Source: Mesorhizobium sp. NFR06
Lineage (GTDB): Bacteria > Pseudomonadota > Alphaproteobacteria > Rhizobiales > Rhizobiaceae
Length of the DNA: 64,000 bases
Direction of reading: 5' to 3'
NCBI RefSeq assembly: GCF_900115245.1
Contig: NZ_FOVT01000018.1
Span: forward strand, 1-64,000
Part shown: piece after piece, positions 25,047 through 36,965 of the stretch
Layout of the letters: each line of letters starts with the position of its first letter
Position numbering within the stretch: position 1 is the stretch's first letter
The notes under the pieces: generated by a model
What the model saw: the letters and a program-made list of their open reading frames with translations, nothing else
Database searches by the model: none
What the model was told of the DNA's origin: nothing
Translations under genes and position numbers: made by a program

Positions 25047-25745
25047 TCAGGCGGACCGCATTTCGGCGAGTATCGCCTCGGCCGCGGCGCGACGGTCTGG
25101 GGCCGCCACGACCGGCCGGCCGACGACGAGGTGGCTGGAGCCGTTGCGAATTGCCTGCGCCGGCGTCACCACGCGTTTCTGGTCGCCATGGTCGCTGCCT
25201 GCCGGCCGGATGCCCGGCGTCACCACCGCCATGTCCGGTCCGACGATACGGCGCACCGCCTCAGCCTCCTCCGCCGAGCAGACGATGCCGCCCATGCCGG
25301 CATGCAGCGCCTGTTCCGAGCGCCTGAGCACAAGCGTGTGCGGGTCGTATTCGTAGCCGGCGTCGATCATGTCCTGCTCGTCCATCGAGGTCAGCACCGT
25401 CACTCCGAGCAGGCAGAGCTCGCTGCCCTTGGCCGCCTCGACCGCCGCTTTCATGGTTTTGGGGTAGGCATGCAGCGTCAGCATCGTCACACCCATTCTG
25501 ACGATGTTCTCGACGCCCTTGGCCACCGTGTTGTCGATGTCGAGCAGCTTCATGTCGAGGAACACCTTGATGCCGCCGCTGGCCAACTCGCGCGCGAAAT
25601 CGAGCCCGCCGGCGAAGGCGAGCTGATAGCCGATCTTGTAGAAGGAAACGGCGCCTTCGAGCTCGCGCACAGCCTTCTCGGCTTCCTTCAGCGTCGGCAC
25701 GTCGAGGCCGACGATCAGCCGCTCTTGCATGGATTTGGCGCGCAT
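25047..25745 (-). CDS. pyrF: Orotidine 5'-phosphate decarboxylase
   Basis: About 232 residues of the OMP decarboxylase barrel; it makes UMP, the last step of de novo pyrimidine synthesis. The catalytic Lys-Asp array is [13 protein letters not shown], with the substrate Lys in [10 protein letters not shown] and the phosphate loop [18 protein letters not shown]. Several in-frame starts exist. An ATG at 25769 overlaps the upstream reductase stop (TGATG) and would couple translation. The one chosen gives [15 protein letters not shown] after CGAGG and fits family length better. Upstream extension into the reductase gene is unlikely. Confidence 0.94.
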   Translation of the reverse strand: MRAKSMQERLIVGLDVPTLKEAEKAVRELEGAVSFYKIGYQLAFAGGLDFARELASGGIKVFLDMKLLDIDNTVAKGVENIVRMGVTMLTLHAYPKTMKAAVEAAKGSELCLLGVTVLTSMDEQDMIDAGYEYDPHTLVLRRSEQALHAGMGGIVCSAEEAEAVRRIVGPDMAVVTPGIRPAGSDHGDQKRVVTPAQAIRNGSSHLVVGRPVVAAPDRRAAAEAILAEMRSA

Positions 25746-25768
25746 CGTATCGGCCTCGGCGAATTGCA

Positions 25769-26365
25769 TCACGTCTCTATCCGGGTCGACAGCATGCGCG
25801 AGGTTTCGATCAGTGTACGGCATAGGCGCTCCATCGATTGGTGTAGTCTGTCGTCCCTGAATTGTCCGTCCTCGGCGAAGGCATCGCCGGCCTCGGAGAC
25901 CGAGCATTCCGGCGTGATCACCTCCATCTGGCAGCGCACCAGCACCGCGCGCAGATGGTTGATGCAGCGTATGCCGGCGAACTTCCCCCCGGAGGATGAG
26001 CAGAGCCCGACCGGCTTGCCGGCAAGCGGCCTGAACGTCCGGCTGCCGGCGCGCCGTATCCGGCTCACCCAGTCGACCGAGTTCTTGAGCAGTGGCGGGA
26101 TCGAGCCGTTATACTCGGGCGTCGCGATCAACAGCCCGTCATGCGCCGCGATCTGACGGCCGAGCCTGACGGCGTTCTCGGGAACGCCTGTTTCCTTTTC
26201 CAGGTCCTCGTCCATGATCGGCAACGGATAGTCGCCGAGCGAGATGCGCGTCACCTCAGCGCCCTGCATGGCGAGTTCCTTCTGCGCGACATCCGCCGTC
26301 CGGCCGCTGAAGGCGCCGGCGCGGACCGAGCCGGCGAAGACGAGGATTCTTGGGATTACTGCCAT
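25769..26365 (-). CDS. NADPH-dependent FMN reductase
   Basis: About 198 residues with a flavodoxin-like fold. The FMN phosphate loop is [20 protein letters not shown], and [22 protein letters not shown] is the signature of this reductase/quinone reductase family, with [12 protein letters not shown] in the second flavin loop. It probably transfers hydride from NADPH to FMN, quinones or chromate-like acceptors in the cytosol. The start [10 protein letters not shown] is chosen over one eleven codons earlier because AAGGGTGG precedes it. It leads a likely three-gene unit with pyrF and DUF1330. Confidence 0.9.
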   Translation of the reverse strand: MAVIPRILVFAGSVRAGAFSGRTADVAQKELAMQGAEVTRISLGDYPLPIMDEDLEKETGVPENAVRLGRQIAAHDGLLIATPEYNGSIPPLLKNSVDWVSRIRRAGSRTFRPLAGKPVGLCSSSGGKFAGIRCINHLRAVLVRCQMEVITPECSVSEAGDAFAEDGQFRDDRLHQSMERLCRTLIETSRMLSTRIET

Positions 26366-26424
26366 CGGCCACCCTTGTTCCGGGACAGGTACAGCCAAGG
26401 GACGCGCAAATCAACGACTGGATA

Positions 26425-26520
26425 GGGAAACAGGAGTAGGCAGTAGCCAGTAGGCAGTAGAGGAATGGGCGGCTCAATTTCCAGACGTTTCCCTACTCCC
26501 TATTGCCTACTGCCTATTCC
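26425..26520. repeat. Purine-rich AGTAGGC heptamer repeat with inverted arms
   Basis: The left arm (26425-26460) contains AGTAGGC/AGTAGCC heptamers in tandem. The right arm (26488-26520) is its imperfect reverse complement (CCCTACTCCC, TTGCCTACTGCCTATTCCC). A 27-base spacer separates them, so a long imperfect hairpin could form. It sits between two minus-strand genes (pmtA and the FMN reductase) and codes for nothing. It may be a small mobile repeat or an attenuating structure. Confidence 0.6.
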
Positions 26521-26527
26521 CTTATCT

Positions 26528-27133
26528 CTAATGCGCCTCACGCCGGTAGATCCACAGCTGCGTCGGCGGAATGTTGCGGATGATGAAGTCGAAATGCTTG
26601 ACCGTGTAGTCGCCGCGGCCGGGCGGGATCGGCGATAGCGGGCCGTAGGTCAGCTGCACGATCGGCCGGCCGGCGGGGATGCGGTCGAGCAGGCTTTCGA
26701 TATAGGCGATGCGCCGGGCGACCGGGAAATTGAGCAGCGGCACGCCCGAGACGACGGAATCGAAAACCATGTCGCGCTTGTCGCCGAGCGTGGCGTCAAG
26801 ATTGAAGGCGTCGCCCTCGATGACGTTGACGCGCGGATAGAGCCGGCGCAGGTGGCGCACGAAATCGGTCGAATATTCGATCGCGTAGAGGTTTTCCGGC
26901 TTCACGCCCTGGGCGAGGATGGCGCGGGTGATGACGCCGGTGCCGGGGCCGACCTCGAGCACCGGCAGGCCCGATCTCGGATTGACGATCGAGGCCATCT
27001 TGCGCGCGGTGATGGAACTGGTGGGAACGATCGAGCCGACCGCTTTCGGCTTGTCGATCCAGCCTTTGAAGAACTTCAGCTCGTCGTCGAATTTTTCCGC
27101 CAGCGCTTTGCGCAATCCGGGACCACGTGCCAT
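26528..27133 (-). CDS. pmtA: Phosphatidylethanolamine N-methyltransferase, rhizobial PmtA type
   Basis: About 201 residues, a class I SAM-dependent methyltransferase. Motif I is VLEVGPGTGVITRAIL, then NLYAIEYSTDFV and VIEGDAFNL for the adenosine pocket. The N-terminus KFDDELKFFKGWIDKPKAVGSIVPTS is typical of the small soluble PmtA enzymes that convert phosphatidylethanolamine to phosphatidylcholine at the inner membrane. The related family member is 16S rRNA dimethyltransferase-like, so the substrate is inferred. The ATG seven bases after GAGGAG is preferred over one five codons upstream. Confidence 0.82.
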   Translation of the reverse strand: MARGPGLRKALAEKFDDELKFFKGWIDKPKAVGSIVPTSSITARKMASIVNPRSGLPVLEVGPGTGVITRAILAQGVKPENLYAIEYSTDFVRHLRRLYPRVNVIEGDAFNLDATLGDKRDMVFDSVVSGVPLLNFPVARRIAYIESLLDRIPAGRPIVQLTYGPLSPIPPGRGDYTVKHFDFIIRNIPPTQLWIYRREAH

Positions 27134-27278
27134 GCGAGCTCTCCTCAATGCTCACCCCCCGACCCGCTACTTAGCAGTTGGGTGGGACAAGGCAAGGCGT
27201 CAATCTGGCATAAGATGTTGACGACGCTCGCGAAGCGCCCGCATCTCGAATACCGGTGCGAAATGCGGGGCACGCCGA

Positions 27279-28409
27279 TCAGCCTTCGCCGAACGACTCG
27301 AAGAAGTCCTTCATGCGGGCGAAGAAGCCGCTCGACTGCGGCGAGTTGTCCTTCGAGGAGAGCTGCTCGAACTCCTCCAGCAATTCGCGCTGGCGGCGCG
27401 ACAGGTTCTGCGGCGTCTCGACCGCCGTCTGGATATAGAGGTCGCCGACATTGGGCTGGCGCAACACCGGCATGCCCTTGCCCTTGAGCCGGAACTGGCG
27501 GCCGTTCTGCGTGCCTTCCGGCACTTTCACCTTGGTCTGCGTGCCGTCGAGCGTGGTGACCTCGAACGAACCGCCAAGCGCCGCCGTCGTCATCGAAATC
27601 GGCACTTTGCAATAGAGATCGGCACCGTCGCGCTGGAAGAATTCATGCGGCTTCACCGCCAGGAAGATGTAGAGGTCGCCGGACGGCCCGCCGCGCAGGC
27701 CGGCCTCGCCCTCATTGGCAAGCCGGATGCGAGTGCCGTCCTCGATGCCGGCCGGGATGTTGACCGACAGCGAGCGCTCCTCGGTGACGCGGCCCTGTCC
27801 AGCGCATTTCGGGCAGGGGTCCTTGATCGTCTGGCCGCGGCCCTGGCATTGCGGGCAGGTGCGCTCGATCGAGAAGAAGCCTTGCGTGGCGCGCACCTTG
27901 CCGTGGCCGTGGCACATCGAGCAGGTCACCGGCTGCGTGCCGGGCTTGGCGCCGCTGCCGGAGCATTCCGTGCATGAGATCGAGGCCGGCACGCGGATTT
28001 GCGCCGTCTTGCCGGAAAAGGCCTCTTCGAGCGTGATTTCCATGTTGTAGCGCAGGTCGGCGCCGCGTTCGCGGCCGCCGGAAGAACGGCGCTGGCGGCC
28101 GCCCATCATGTCGCCGAAGATGTCCTCGAAGATGTCGGCGAAGCCGCCGGCGCCAAAGCCGTGCGCGGCGCCGTTCATGCCGCCCTGCTCGAAGGCGGCG
28201 TGGCCGAAGCGGTCATAGGCGGCGCGCTTCTGCGGGTCCTTCAGCGTCTCGTAGGCTTCGTTGATTTCCTTGAATTTGTGCTCGCAGGCATGGTCGCCGG
28301 GATTGCGGTCGGGATGGAACTGCATGGCGAGCTTGCGGAAAGCGCTCTTGAGTTCCTTTTCGTCGGCGCCTTTTTGCACGCCCAGCGTTTCGTAGAAATC
28401 AGCTTTCAT
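27279..28409 (-). CDS. dnaJ: Chaperone DnaJ
   Basis: 376 residues. The J domain (1-70) has HPDRNPGD, the HPD triad that stimulates DnaK. A Gly/Phe-rich linker follows, then four CxxCxGxG zinc repeats ([32 protein letters not shown]) at about 140-210, and the two C-terminal substrate domains. It delivers unfolded proteins to DnaK in the cytosol. It lies about 200 bases downstream of dnaK on the same strand, with a terminator between them, so it may depend on read-through or its own promoter. Confidence 0.98.
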   Translation of the reverse strand: MKADFYETLGVQKGADEKELKSAFRKLAMQFHPDRNPGDHACEHKFKEINEAYETLKDPQKRAAYDRFGHAAFEQGGMNGAAHGFGAGGFADIFEDIFGDMMGGRQRRSSGGRERGADLRYNMEITLEEAFSGKTAQIRVPASISCTECSGSGAKPGTQPVTCSMCHGHGKVRATQGFFSIERTCPQCQGRGQTIKDPCPKCAGQGRVTEERSLSVNIPAGIEDGTRIRLANEGEAGLRGGPSGDLYIFLAVKPHEFFQRDGADLYCKVPISMTTAALGGSFEVTTLDGTQTKVKVPEGTQNGRQFRLKGKGMPVLRQPNVGDLYIQTAVETPQNLSRRQRELLEEFEQLSSKDNSPQSSGFFARMKDFFESFGEG

Positions 28410-28558
28410 TTTTTCCCGCTGTCCGGATGCTCAATGTCTTCAAGCATTGTTGGCGACGTTTGCCGGCACGTTCTTGGATTTAGGAGCGATGTTTCCCGGA
28501 TGCTAGTACCAGGCCATGCGCGATCCGGGTTTTCCGTCACTTTTTCAGGCAGGGTTGC

Positions 28559-28584
28559 AAAAAAGCCCGGCTTTGCGCCGGGCT
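28559..28584 (-). terminator. Rho-independent terminator after dnaK
   Basis: On the minus strand an eight-base-pair stem AGCCCGGC / GCCGGGCT with a GCAAA loop runs into TTTTT, about 27 bases after the dnaK stop. Because dnaJ follows on the same strand, this hairpin probably lowers dnaJ transcription relative to dnaK. Confidence 0.88.
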
Positions 28585-28610
28585 CTTCGCATATTCTGCC
28601 GTCGACCGGC

Positions 28611-30527
<1,917 letters not shown>

Positions 30528-30647
30528 TGTTCTAGTCTCTCCTCAAAGCAGGCTCTCAGGACCCTTCAAAAGGCGTTCCGACGAAAGCCCCTGTTCACAA
30601 GAAATCCCATCGCGGTCCCCGCTTTTCAGGGCCGGACGGCTGGCGCG

Positions 30648-30677
30648 TATATAAGAACAGGCGAGACGGGGCGCAAG
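30648..30677 (-). promoter_or_regulatory. RpoH (sigma-32) type heat-shock promoter for dnaK
   Basis: On the minus strand CTTG is followed by 18 bases and then CTTATATA. This matches the alphaproteobacterial RpoH pattern CTTG-N17/18-CYTATNT closely, and it lies upstream of dnaK in the correct direction. The transcript would carry a leader of roughly 110-115 bases. Confidence 0.75.
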
Positions 30678-30890
30678 CATTCTGCGCAAGCTGTCCAATG
30701 TCTCGACAAGGACCGGAGCGCGAGGTGCCGCGATTCGCAACGGGATCGGCGTGCCATCGTTCTATCCAGTTGTTCCGCCTTGAGTTTTTGGAATTGATGC
30801 CGCTGGCTGCGCTCAAATTCGCGATCCGGCAAGGGCCGGGCTTGCCCCGGCAGGCGTGACTTTCGGTCGCGAAAGAGCGGAAATTCAGCC

Positions 30891-30921
30891 TTGCCGCCAG
30901 GCGTTTGGCATCTGGCGGCAA
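30891..30921. repeat. Perfect 10-bp inverted repeat (hairpin)
   Basis: TTGCCGCCAG and CTGGCGGCAA flank an 11-base loop. It lies about 70-100 bases beyond the stop of the sugar-binding protein gene, downstream of a second hairpin. No T-run follows on either strand, so it may protect the mRNA 3' end rather than terminate by itself. Confidence 0.6.
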
Positions 30922-30948
30922 GCTGTGGAGAGCGCCTGGCGCTCCGGC

Positions 30949-30982
30949 AATCCCTGCCGGACGAGGTCGCCCGGCAGGGATT
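30949..30982 (-). terminator. 12-bp stem-loop at the end of the sugar ABC operon
   Basis: AATCCCTGCCGG and CCGGCAGGGATT form a perfect twelve-base-pair stem with a ten-base loop, starting six bases after the stop of the binding-protein gene on the minus strand. The T-run expected of a classical terminator is absent, so it could act with Rho or as a stabilising 3' structure. Confidence 0.6.
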
Positions 30983-30988
30983 GTGAGC

Positions 30989-31957
30989 TTAAAGCCCGTT
31001 GTCCTTGAGGATCTTGGCCGCGTTCTCCTTGGTGATCCTTTCCGTCGGCAGGGTGATGGTCTTTTCGACCTTCTCGCCATTCAGGAACTTGATCGCCTGG
31101 CGCAGGCCCTCGGCGCCCGGAGTGACATAGGTGAAGGTCGCCGTCAGCTCGCCCTTGTTCACCATTTGCACACCTTCGTTGGGCAGGCCGTCGATGCCGA
31201 TGAACTTGATGTCCTTTTCGCGCCCGACGTCCTTGGCCGCGAGATAGGCGCCATAGGCCATCGGATCGTTGTGGCCGTAGACGAGGTCGATCTTCTCGTT
31301 GGTCTTCAGCGCGTTGGCCATGATGTTGTAGGCCTGGTCCTGCTTCCAGTCGCCCGACTGCTGGTCGAGCAGGTACTTGATGCCCGGCTCCTTGTCGGTG
31401 AACTCGTGGAAGCCGTCATGGCGGTCATGCGCCGGCTGCGTGCCCATGCCGCCCCAGATCTCGACGACGTTGCCGGCCGCCTTGCCCTTGCCGCCCAGGA
31501 GCTCGACGGCATATTCGCCGGCCGCGCGGCCGATCAGCTTATTGTCGCCGCCGACGAACTGCGTGTAGTCCTTGGTGTCGACATTGCGGTCGAGCACGAA
31601 GACCGGGATCTTGGCATCGATCGCCTGCTGCACCACGCCGGTGAGGCCGGCCGATTCCTTCGGCGACACCAGCAGCGCGTCGACCTCCTGGCGGATCAGG
31701 TTCTCGACGTCGGCGACCTGCTTTTCGGTCTTGTCCTCGCCGTCGGTGATGATCAGCTCGACGTCAGGATGCTTGGCGGCTTCGGCGATGATGTCCTTGT
31801 TGAACTGGGCGCGCCACGGTTCGATGGTCGTCACCTGCGAGAAGCCGATCTTCCACTTCTTGTCCTGGGCAAAGGCATGGCTGCCGGAAAAGAGCGCGGT
31901 GGTCGTCGCAAGCGCCGCCGCGAAGGTGGCGAGCTTCAGCATGTCACGTCGTTTCAT
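30989..31957 (-). CDS. Sugar ABC transporter, periplasmic substrate-binding protein (ribose/galactofuranose type)
   Basis: 322 residues. A signal peptide of about 30 residues begins MKRRDMLKLATF, and its twin Arg could direct it to the Tat route. The mature protein is a family 1 sugar-binding protein: WKIGFSQVTTIEPWRAQFNKDI, LLVSPKESAGLTGVVQQAID, IPVFVLDRNVD, and FIGIDGLPNEGVQMV. It delivers a sugar to the permease encoded upstream. It is the last of three co-directed genes (ATPase, permease, binding protein). The sugar is unknown; YtfQ-like galactofuranose proteins are among the closest in pattern. Confidence 0.92.
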   Translation of the reverse strand: MKRRDMLKLATFAAALATTTALFSGSHAFAQDKKWKIGFSQVTTIEPWRAQFNKDIIAEAAKHPDVELIITDGEDKTEKQVADVENLIRQEVDALLVSPKESAGLTGVVQQAIDAKIPVFVLDRNVDTKDYTQFVGGDNKLIGRAAGEYAVELLGGKGKAAGNVVEIWGGMGTQPAHDRHDGFHEFTDKEPGIKYLLDQQSGDWKQDQAYNIMANALKTNEKIDLVYGHNDPMAYGAYLAAKDVGREKDIKFIGIDGLPNEGVQMVNKGELTATFTYVTPGAEGLRQAIKFLNGEKVEKTITLPTERITKENAAKILKDNGL

Positions 31958-31975
31958 GTCCTGTTTCCTCCGGGA

Positions 31976-33267
31976 TTATAGAGACGAGGTCTCCTGTGAC
32001 GGCCGCTTGGCTGCGGCCGTTTCCTTTTGCGCCGTCCGTCGGCCGGGCAGGCGCAGATAGCTTAGAAGATCGCCGGCATTGCGCTCCTGCACGAGCACGG
32101 TGCCGATGATGATCGCGCCCTTCAGCACCAGCTGAAGGTTCGAATTGATGTTGTGCAGCTGCAGGATGTTGGACAGCAGCCCGAAAATCAGCACGCCGCA
32201 GAAGGTGCCCATCAGGCTGCCACGCCCGCCCATCAGGCTGGTGCCGCCGATCACCACCGCGGCGATGGCATCGAGCTCCAGCCCGGCGCCGGCATCGGGC
32301 TTGCCTTGCCGGTATTGCGCCACGTAAAGCACCGCCGCGATGCCGGCGAGCAGGCCCGACACGGCATAGGTGACGATCTTGACGCGCCCGGCCGCGATGC
32401 CGGAAAGCCGCGCCGCCTCCTCGTTGCCGCCGATGGCGTAGACGTAACGCCCAAAGGGCGTGAAGCGCAGCACCGCGCCGTAGATCACGATCGCGCCGAG
32501 GAAGAACAGGCCGGGCATCGGCACGATGCCGAACACCAGCGAGCGCAGGATCTCGAATTCGGCGGTGGCGTTGGAGCCGGTATAGACCGGCAGCACGGCG
32601 TTGTTCTGGCCGGCCGTCAGCCTGGCGATGCCAAGCGCCGTCACCATCATCGCAAGCGTGACGATGAAAGGCTGCAGGCGGCCGGCAACGATGATGAAGC
32701 CGTTGATGGTGCCGAACAGAAGGCCGACGCAAGGCGCGACCAGAAGCACGCCCAGCACGCCGAACTTGGTCTCGACCTGCGGCAGCAGGTACCATAGCGA
32801 AAGGCAGCACAGGATCACGCCGACCACACCCGGAATGACCAGCCCGCGCGCCTTGTCCAGCCGCACGTCGCGGCCGGCTTCCGCGCCGGCGCGGGATTTC
32901 TCGATGTTGAGCAGGATGAAACGCGTGGCCAGCGCGCCGAGGCAGAGAGCGACCAGCGCGGTTGTCGGCACGCCGAGTGCCGCCGACGGCGTGACGCCCG
33001 GCACGGTCAACAACATGGCGCAGACCACCGAGCAGATCGCCATCAGCGAGCCGACGGAAAGATCGATGCCGCCAGTCAGGATCACCGCGGTCATGCCGGT
33101 GGCGATGAGCCCGGTGGTCGACACCTGGCGCAGCACGTCGAGCAGGTTGCCGTAGGACAGGAAGATATTGTTGCCCTTGGAGCTGATCGGGGAGCCGAAC
33201 ACGCCGATCAGGAAGATGGCGATCAGCCCCCAATAAAGCTTGGTGCGGGAGAGCAGGCTGATGAGGT

Positions 33268-33271
<4 letters not shown>
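31976..33271 (-). CDS. Sugar ABC transporter permease (RbsC/YtfT-YjfF type)
   Basis: About 431 residues with roughly ten or more membrane helices. The family signature GGIDLSVGSLMAICS is near the N-terminus, and later come GTINGFIIVAGRLQPFIVTLAMM, GRYVYAIGGNEEAARLSGIA, and AIAAVVIGGTSLMGGRGSLMGT. It is longer than RbsC because of an insertion of about 100 residues after the second helix pair, as in XylH-like permeases. Its ATG overlaps the stop of the ATPase gene (ATGA). The open frame continues upstream through the ATPase gene but that part is an out-of-frame shadow. Confidence 0.93.
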
Positions 33272-34863
<1,592 letters not shown>

Positions 34864-34911
34864 GACAAAGGACGGCCTCCCTCCGTCGTCTTCGGCTGCC
34901 TCGAACGCTAA

Positions 34912-34925
34912 TCGAAACGTTTCGA
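34912..34925. promoter_or_regulatory. LacI-type operator 1 (ABC operon side)
   Basis: TCGAAACGTTTCGA is a perfect 14-bp palindrome centred on CG, the classic LacI/PurR half-site layout. It lies about 49 bases upstream of the ATPase start, where it could block the operon promoter. Confidence 0.82.
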
Positions 34926-35019
34926 ATGTGTCAAGCGCATATCTGGTCACCGAGGATTGATCCAATTCAATTCTTGCGAAAAATGCCGAGTTTACGTAGG
35001 TTTAGCCAAACAAGGGTGG

Positions 35020-35031
35020 CGAAACGTTTCG
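35020..35031. promoter_or_regulatory. LacI-type operator 2 (regulator side)
   Basis: CGAAACGTTTCG repeats the same palindromic core, three bases before the lacI-type ATG. The two sites are 107 bases apart centre to centre, close to ten helical turns, which would let a tetramer or two dimers loop the region. The position implies autorepression. Confidence 0.8.
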
Positions 35032-35034
35032 AAA

Positions 35035-36102
35035 ATGACAGTGTCAGGGCGGAAAAAACAGCGGAAATCCACGGCGCCGACGATGCTGCACGTGGCCGAG
35101 GCGGCGCGTGTGTCCGTGGCCACCGTGTCGGCATTGCTCAACGGCACCGCCACCGTCAGTCCCGAGCTTACGCAGCGCATCGAGCAGGCGATCCGCGACA
35201 TCGGCTACAAGCGCAACGCCATTGCCCGCAGCCTCAAGATGGGCACCACGCGGACCATCGGGCTCACCGTGCCGCACATCACCAACCCGTTCTTCACCGA
35301 TGTCGTCTCGGTCATCCAGCAGGCGTTCGACCGTGCCGGCTATGCCGTCATGCTGTGTTGCACGGACGAGGACCTGAACACGCAGGACGAGCAGATCCGC
35401 CTGCTGCTCGACCGCATGGTCGACGGGCTGATCGTGGCGCGCGTCGGCGATGGCGGCATCTTGAAGGGCATCGTCGAGGACGCGAACGTGCCGGTGGTAC
35501 TGCTCGATCGCCTTTGCGAAGGCGTCGACACCGACGCGGTGGTGCTGGACAATCAGCGCGCCGTGTTCGACGCCGTCACCTATCTTATCCACCTTGGCCA
35601 TCGCCGCATCGGCTACATCACCGGCACCTCCGACATATCCCCCATGCATGACCGCATGATCGGCTACCGCGAGGCGCTGCAGGCCGCCGGTCTGCCCGTG
35701 GCGGAGGAGCTGGTGCGCTCGGGCAACTTCCACGAGATCGACGGCTACAACGCCACCATGCAGCTGCTGTCGCTGCACGACCGGCCAAGCGCGATCTTCT
35801 CGGCCAACAACCCGATGGTGATCGGCACCATGAAGGCGATCCGCGACATCGGCCTCAACTGCCCCGAGGACATTTCGGTCGCCTGTTTCGACGATTTTCC
35901 GTGGTCGGACGTGTTCGCGCCGCAACTGACCACGGTGGCGCAGCCGGTACAGGCGATCGGCGAGCAGGCGGCGAGCCTGCTGCTCGACCGGCTGGCCGGT
36001 AACCGCGACGCGCCGCCGCGCAAGCTCGTCCTCAAGGGCCGGCTGATGATCCGCAATTCCTGCAGGCCGCTGGGCGCGGTCGCGCAGACCGTCAGCGCGT
36101 AA
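35035..36102 (+). CDS. LacI-family transcriptional regulator of the adjacent sugar ABC operon
   Basis: About 355 residues. The N-terminal helix-turn-helix is TMLHVAEAARVSVATVSALLNGTATVSPELTQRI with the hinge NAIARSLKMGTT. The effector domain follows: TIGLTVPHITNPFFTDVV, DGLIVARVGDGG, RIGYITGTSDIS, SVACFDDFPWSDVFAPQLTTV. It should repress the divergent ABC operon and itself through the two palindromes. The start is the ATG right after operator 2; an ATG 16 codons later is possible, and no strong Shine-Dalgarno marks either. The 3' end overlaps the convergent phosphatase gene by 11 bases. Confidence 0.92.
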   Translation: MTVSGRKKQRKSTAPTMLHVAEAARVSVATVSALLNGTATVSPELTQRIEQAIRDIGYKRNAIARSLKMGTTRTIGLTVPHITNPFFTDVVSVIQQAFDRAGYAVMLCCTDEDLNTQDEQIRLLLDRMVDGLIVARVGDGGILKGIVEDANVPVVLLDRLCEGVDTDAVVLDNQRAVFDAVTYLIHLGHRRIGYITGTSDISPMHDRMIGYREALQAAGLPVAEELVRSGNFHEIDGYNATMQLLSLHDRPSAIFSANNPMVIGTMKAIRDIGLNCPEDISVACFDDFPWSDVFAPQLTTVAQPVQAIGEQAASLLLDRLAGNRDAPPRKLVLKGRLMIRNSCRPLGAVAQTVSA

Positions 36103-36892
36103 GTCCGAAAGCGGTCTCGCAGAGCAGTTGCAGCCTCGGAAAAATGTGCTTGCCGCCGGTGATCACTTGCGTGCCCTTGCCGAGCACCGTCTTCGGATCC
36201 GCCTTCAGCACTGTGCCGCCCGCCTCTTCGACCAGCAGCATGCCGGCAAGGCAATCCCAGGCATTCATGTGCTCCTCGACATAGCCGAGCAACCGGCCTG
36301 CGGCGGTGTAGGCGAGCATCAGCGCGCCCGAGGCATTGCGGTAGAAGACCCCACCCTCGGCCATTATCAGACTGACGAGGATGACTACATTCTTGGTCGA
36401 GGCGCGGTTGGAAAGCCCGGTGCCGATGGCGCCTTCGGAAAGCGATGCCGCATGACTGGCCTTGATCGGCTTGCCGTTGACGAAGGCGCCGCCGCCGCGG
36501 CGGCCGTAAAACGTCTCGTCGGTCGAAGGCTCGTGGATGACGCCGACCATCGTCTGGCCATCCCTGGCGCAGGCGATCACCACGCACCAGGCGGGAATGC
36601 CGCGCACGAAGTTGGCGGTGCCGTTGATCGGATCGATCACCCAGACATGACCGGTCGTTCCGCCCACGGCCGCGTGCTCCTCGCCGACGATGCCGTCCTG
36701 CGGATAGGCCTCGGCAATCAACGCGCGGATGAACAGCTCGACCTCCCGGTCGCCTTCGGAAACAAGGTCCTGATGGCCCTTGCTCTCGACGGTCAGGTTG
36801 TCGAGGTCGCGAAAATATTTCAGTCCAAGATCGCCGGCGCGCCGCGCCAGGTCGATGGCAAAATGCATGCGGTCGTCGAGATCGTCGGTCAT
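36092..36892 (-). CDS. Inositol monophosphatase family protein
   Basis: 266 residues of the Mg-dependent sugar phosphatase fold. LVSEGDREVELFI and GIVGEEHA supply the first metal Glu residues. The main motif reads VWVIDPINGTANFV, where the second Asp of the usual DPIDGT is Asn. The C-terminal motif MNAWDCLAGMLLVEEAGG is intact. It probably removes phosphate from an inositol or sugar phosphate, or from NADP or PAP, in the cytosol. The D-to-N change hits a metal ligand and may lower activity. It sits beside a sugar import system, which may indicate the substrate type. Confidence 0.88.
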   Translation of the reverse strand: MTDDLDDRMHFAIDLARRAGDLGLKYFRDLDNLTVESKGHQDLVSEGDREVELFIRALIAEAYPQDGIVGEEHAAVGGTTGHVWVIDPINGTANFVRGIPAWCVVIACARDGQTMVGVIHEPSTDETFYGRRGGGAFVNGKPIKASHAASLSEGAIGTGLSNRASTKNVVILVSLIMAEGGVFYRNASGALMLAYTAAGRLLGYVEEHMNAWDCLAGMLLVEEAGGTVLKADPKTVLGKGTQVITGGKHIFPRLQLLCETAFGLTR

Positions 36893-36965
36893 GAATACGC
36901 TCGCGCCTGGGGCAGGGAAGCCTGCCCTTAGCAGACGAGCATGTCAGGCAAAAGCGGCTATGCGA

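Larger units (their letters stand above)
30528..30988. other. Intergenic region, 461 bp, dnaK promoter and two hairpins
   Basis: This holds the dnaK leader and heat-shock promoter on one side and two hairpins belonging to the sugar ABC transcript end on the other. Short frames here have no ribosome-binding site and no recognisable domain. Confidence 0.6.

Noticed and set aside
26425-26520. CRISPR-like array
   Set aside because: The heptamers are contiguous and form inverted arms with one spacer; there are no regular repeat-spacer units and no cas gene.
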